In this document: one piece after another, positions 63,495 to 64,000 of the stretch
Numbering within the stretch: the first letter of the stretch is position 1
Layout of the letters: every line of letters begins with the position of its first letter
From: Deltaproteobacteria bacterium
GTDB lineage: Bacteria; Desulfobacterota; Desulfuromonadia; Geobacterales; Geobacteraceae
NCBI GenBank assembly: GCA_009668975.1
Contig: SBEG01000022.1
Coordinates: 1-64,000, forward strand
Direction of reading: 5' to 3'
Length of the DNA stretch: 64,000 nucleotides
Translations under genes and position numbers: made by a program
Notes under the pieces: model-generated
Databases searched by the model: none
What the model saw: the letters and a program-made list of their open reading frames with translations, nothing else
What the model was told of the DNA's origin: nothing

Positions 63495-64000
63495 ATGCCC
63501 TCTCCCGAATACGACGTCATCATCGTCGGCAGCGGCCCTGCAGGTCTCGGCGCCGCATTTCACCTTACCGAGGCCGCCCCTGCCCTTTCCATTCTCCTGC
63601 TCGACCGGGAAAAGATCTGTTCCGGTGGTCTGCTGAATGATTGCAAACAGAATTACACCTTCCCAATCGGATTTGTCGTTGAAAACTGGACCAGGGAAGA
63701 GGCAGAAAGGCTCCTGCCCGAGGTTGAAAAACACTTTCAACCAATTATCAAGGAAAAGAAGAACCTGGATGTTTACCGTAGGAGAGCGGAGCGGATCGGC
63801 GTAACCCTGCTCGACATCCGCCAGGCACATGTGGGAACCGACCGCAGCAGGTCGTTGATCCGGCGTCTCATGAGCGAGCTCGAAAAGCGCGGGGTACGCT
63901 TCCGGCTGGAGTGTGAAGTAACGGATATTTTTGACGATGATGAATCTGGGGTTGTGCTGGCCGGGACGGAAAAGCTCCGCGCCGGAAAGGTGATCGTCGC
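63495..64000 (+). CDS. FAD-dependent dehydrogenase (NAD(P)/FAD oxidoreductase), 3' truncated by window end
   Basis: 168 residues are visible and the frame is open at the edge. The start MPSPEYDVIIVGSGPAGLGAAF is a Rossmann FAD motif. CSGGLLNDCKQNYTFPIGF and QAHVGTDRSRSLIRRL fit COG2509-type 'uncharacterized FAD-dependent dehydrogenases'. The ATG at 63495 has GGAG upstream. The substrate is unknown. Confidence 0.85.
   Translation, partial: MPSPEYDVIIVGSGPAGLGAAFHLTEAAPALSILLLDREKICSGGLLNDCKQNYTFPIGFVVENWTREEAERLLPEVEKHFQPIIKEKKNLDVYRRRAERIGVTLLDIRQAHVGTDRSRSLIRRLMSELEKRGVRFRLECEVTDIFDDDESGVVLAGTEKLRAGKVIV

Noticed and set aside
1..64000. CRISPR arrays, tRNA/rRNA genes, prophage or complete insertion sequences
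   Set aside because: No regularly spaced repeats, cloverleaf-like conserved tRNA arms, rRNA sequence, transposase or phage structural genes were recognised. xerC looks chromosomal rather than phage-borne.

Overview
This 64 kb window is an ordinary-looking, fully coding bacterial chromosome segment of roughly 55-60% GC. The gene content suggests a Geobacter/Pelobacter/Desulfuromonas-type organism (Desulfuromonadia, formerly Deltaproteobacteria). The pointers are DUF3187, DUF2845 and DUF1318 proteins, several GGDEF and HD-GYP proteins, a secreted CxxCH cytochrome, two MerA-like flavoproteins, a Crp/Fnr regulator, and a CIRCE element in front of rpoH. This is inference from gene content; no rRNA or tRNA gene was seen in the window.

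Layout. 1-7.4 kb: a TVP38 protein and flavoprotein pair, a zinc-ribbon membrane protein, metX under a SAM-I riboswitch with its own terminator, rpoH behind a perfect CIRCE operator, and ilvE with an inverted repeat over its ribosome binding site. 7.0-9.3 kb: two small Cys-rich proteins separated by a MITE-like repeat, then xerC and a nitroreductase. 9.4-17.3 kb: an envelope cluster (VanW protein, AMMECR1-like secreted protein, giant alpha-2-macroglobulin) divergent from a DUF3187 protein and a cysteine-desulfurase-like enzyme. 18.5-25.3 kb: housekeeping genes (radical SAM, DNA glycosylase, nucleotidyltransferase, fxsA, Crp/Fnr, merA, fabH) interspersed with four palindromic repeat elements.

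25.4-31.6 kb: a HEAT / HD-GYP / HEAT module and an elongation factor G. 31.7-39.5 kb: PBP1A, HU, and a large AsmA/YdbH-like protein followed by a DUF1318 lipoprotein, a likely envelope lipid-transport pair. 39.6-47.8 kb: a repressor with a degenerate S24 protease domain, a diguanylate cyclase whose 3' end overlaps ssb antisense, a nucleoside transporter, rlpA, a methyltransferase, a second diguanylate cyclase and a GNAT enzyme. 47.9-52.9 kb: glnE and mtnA overlapping, then a RuvC-fold protein.

52.9-57.2 kb looks like accessory sequence: small secreted or membrane hypotheticals, a HAD protein, and a MerR regulator preceded by a 59-residue protein that copies the regulator's own C-terminal domain. 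57.3-62.3 kb is a signalling cluster: hybrid histidine kinase, FIST-domain sensor (NosP-like) and PAS-GGDEF cyclase. The window closes with a DUF4410 protein and the start of an FAD-dependent dehydrogenase.

Cyclic di-GMP signalling recurs (three GGDEF proteins, one HD-GYP), as do envelope functions. No CRISPR array, prophage or complete insertion sequence was found.
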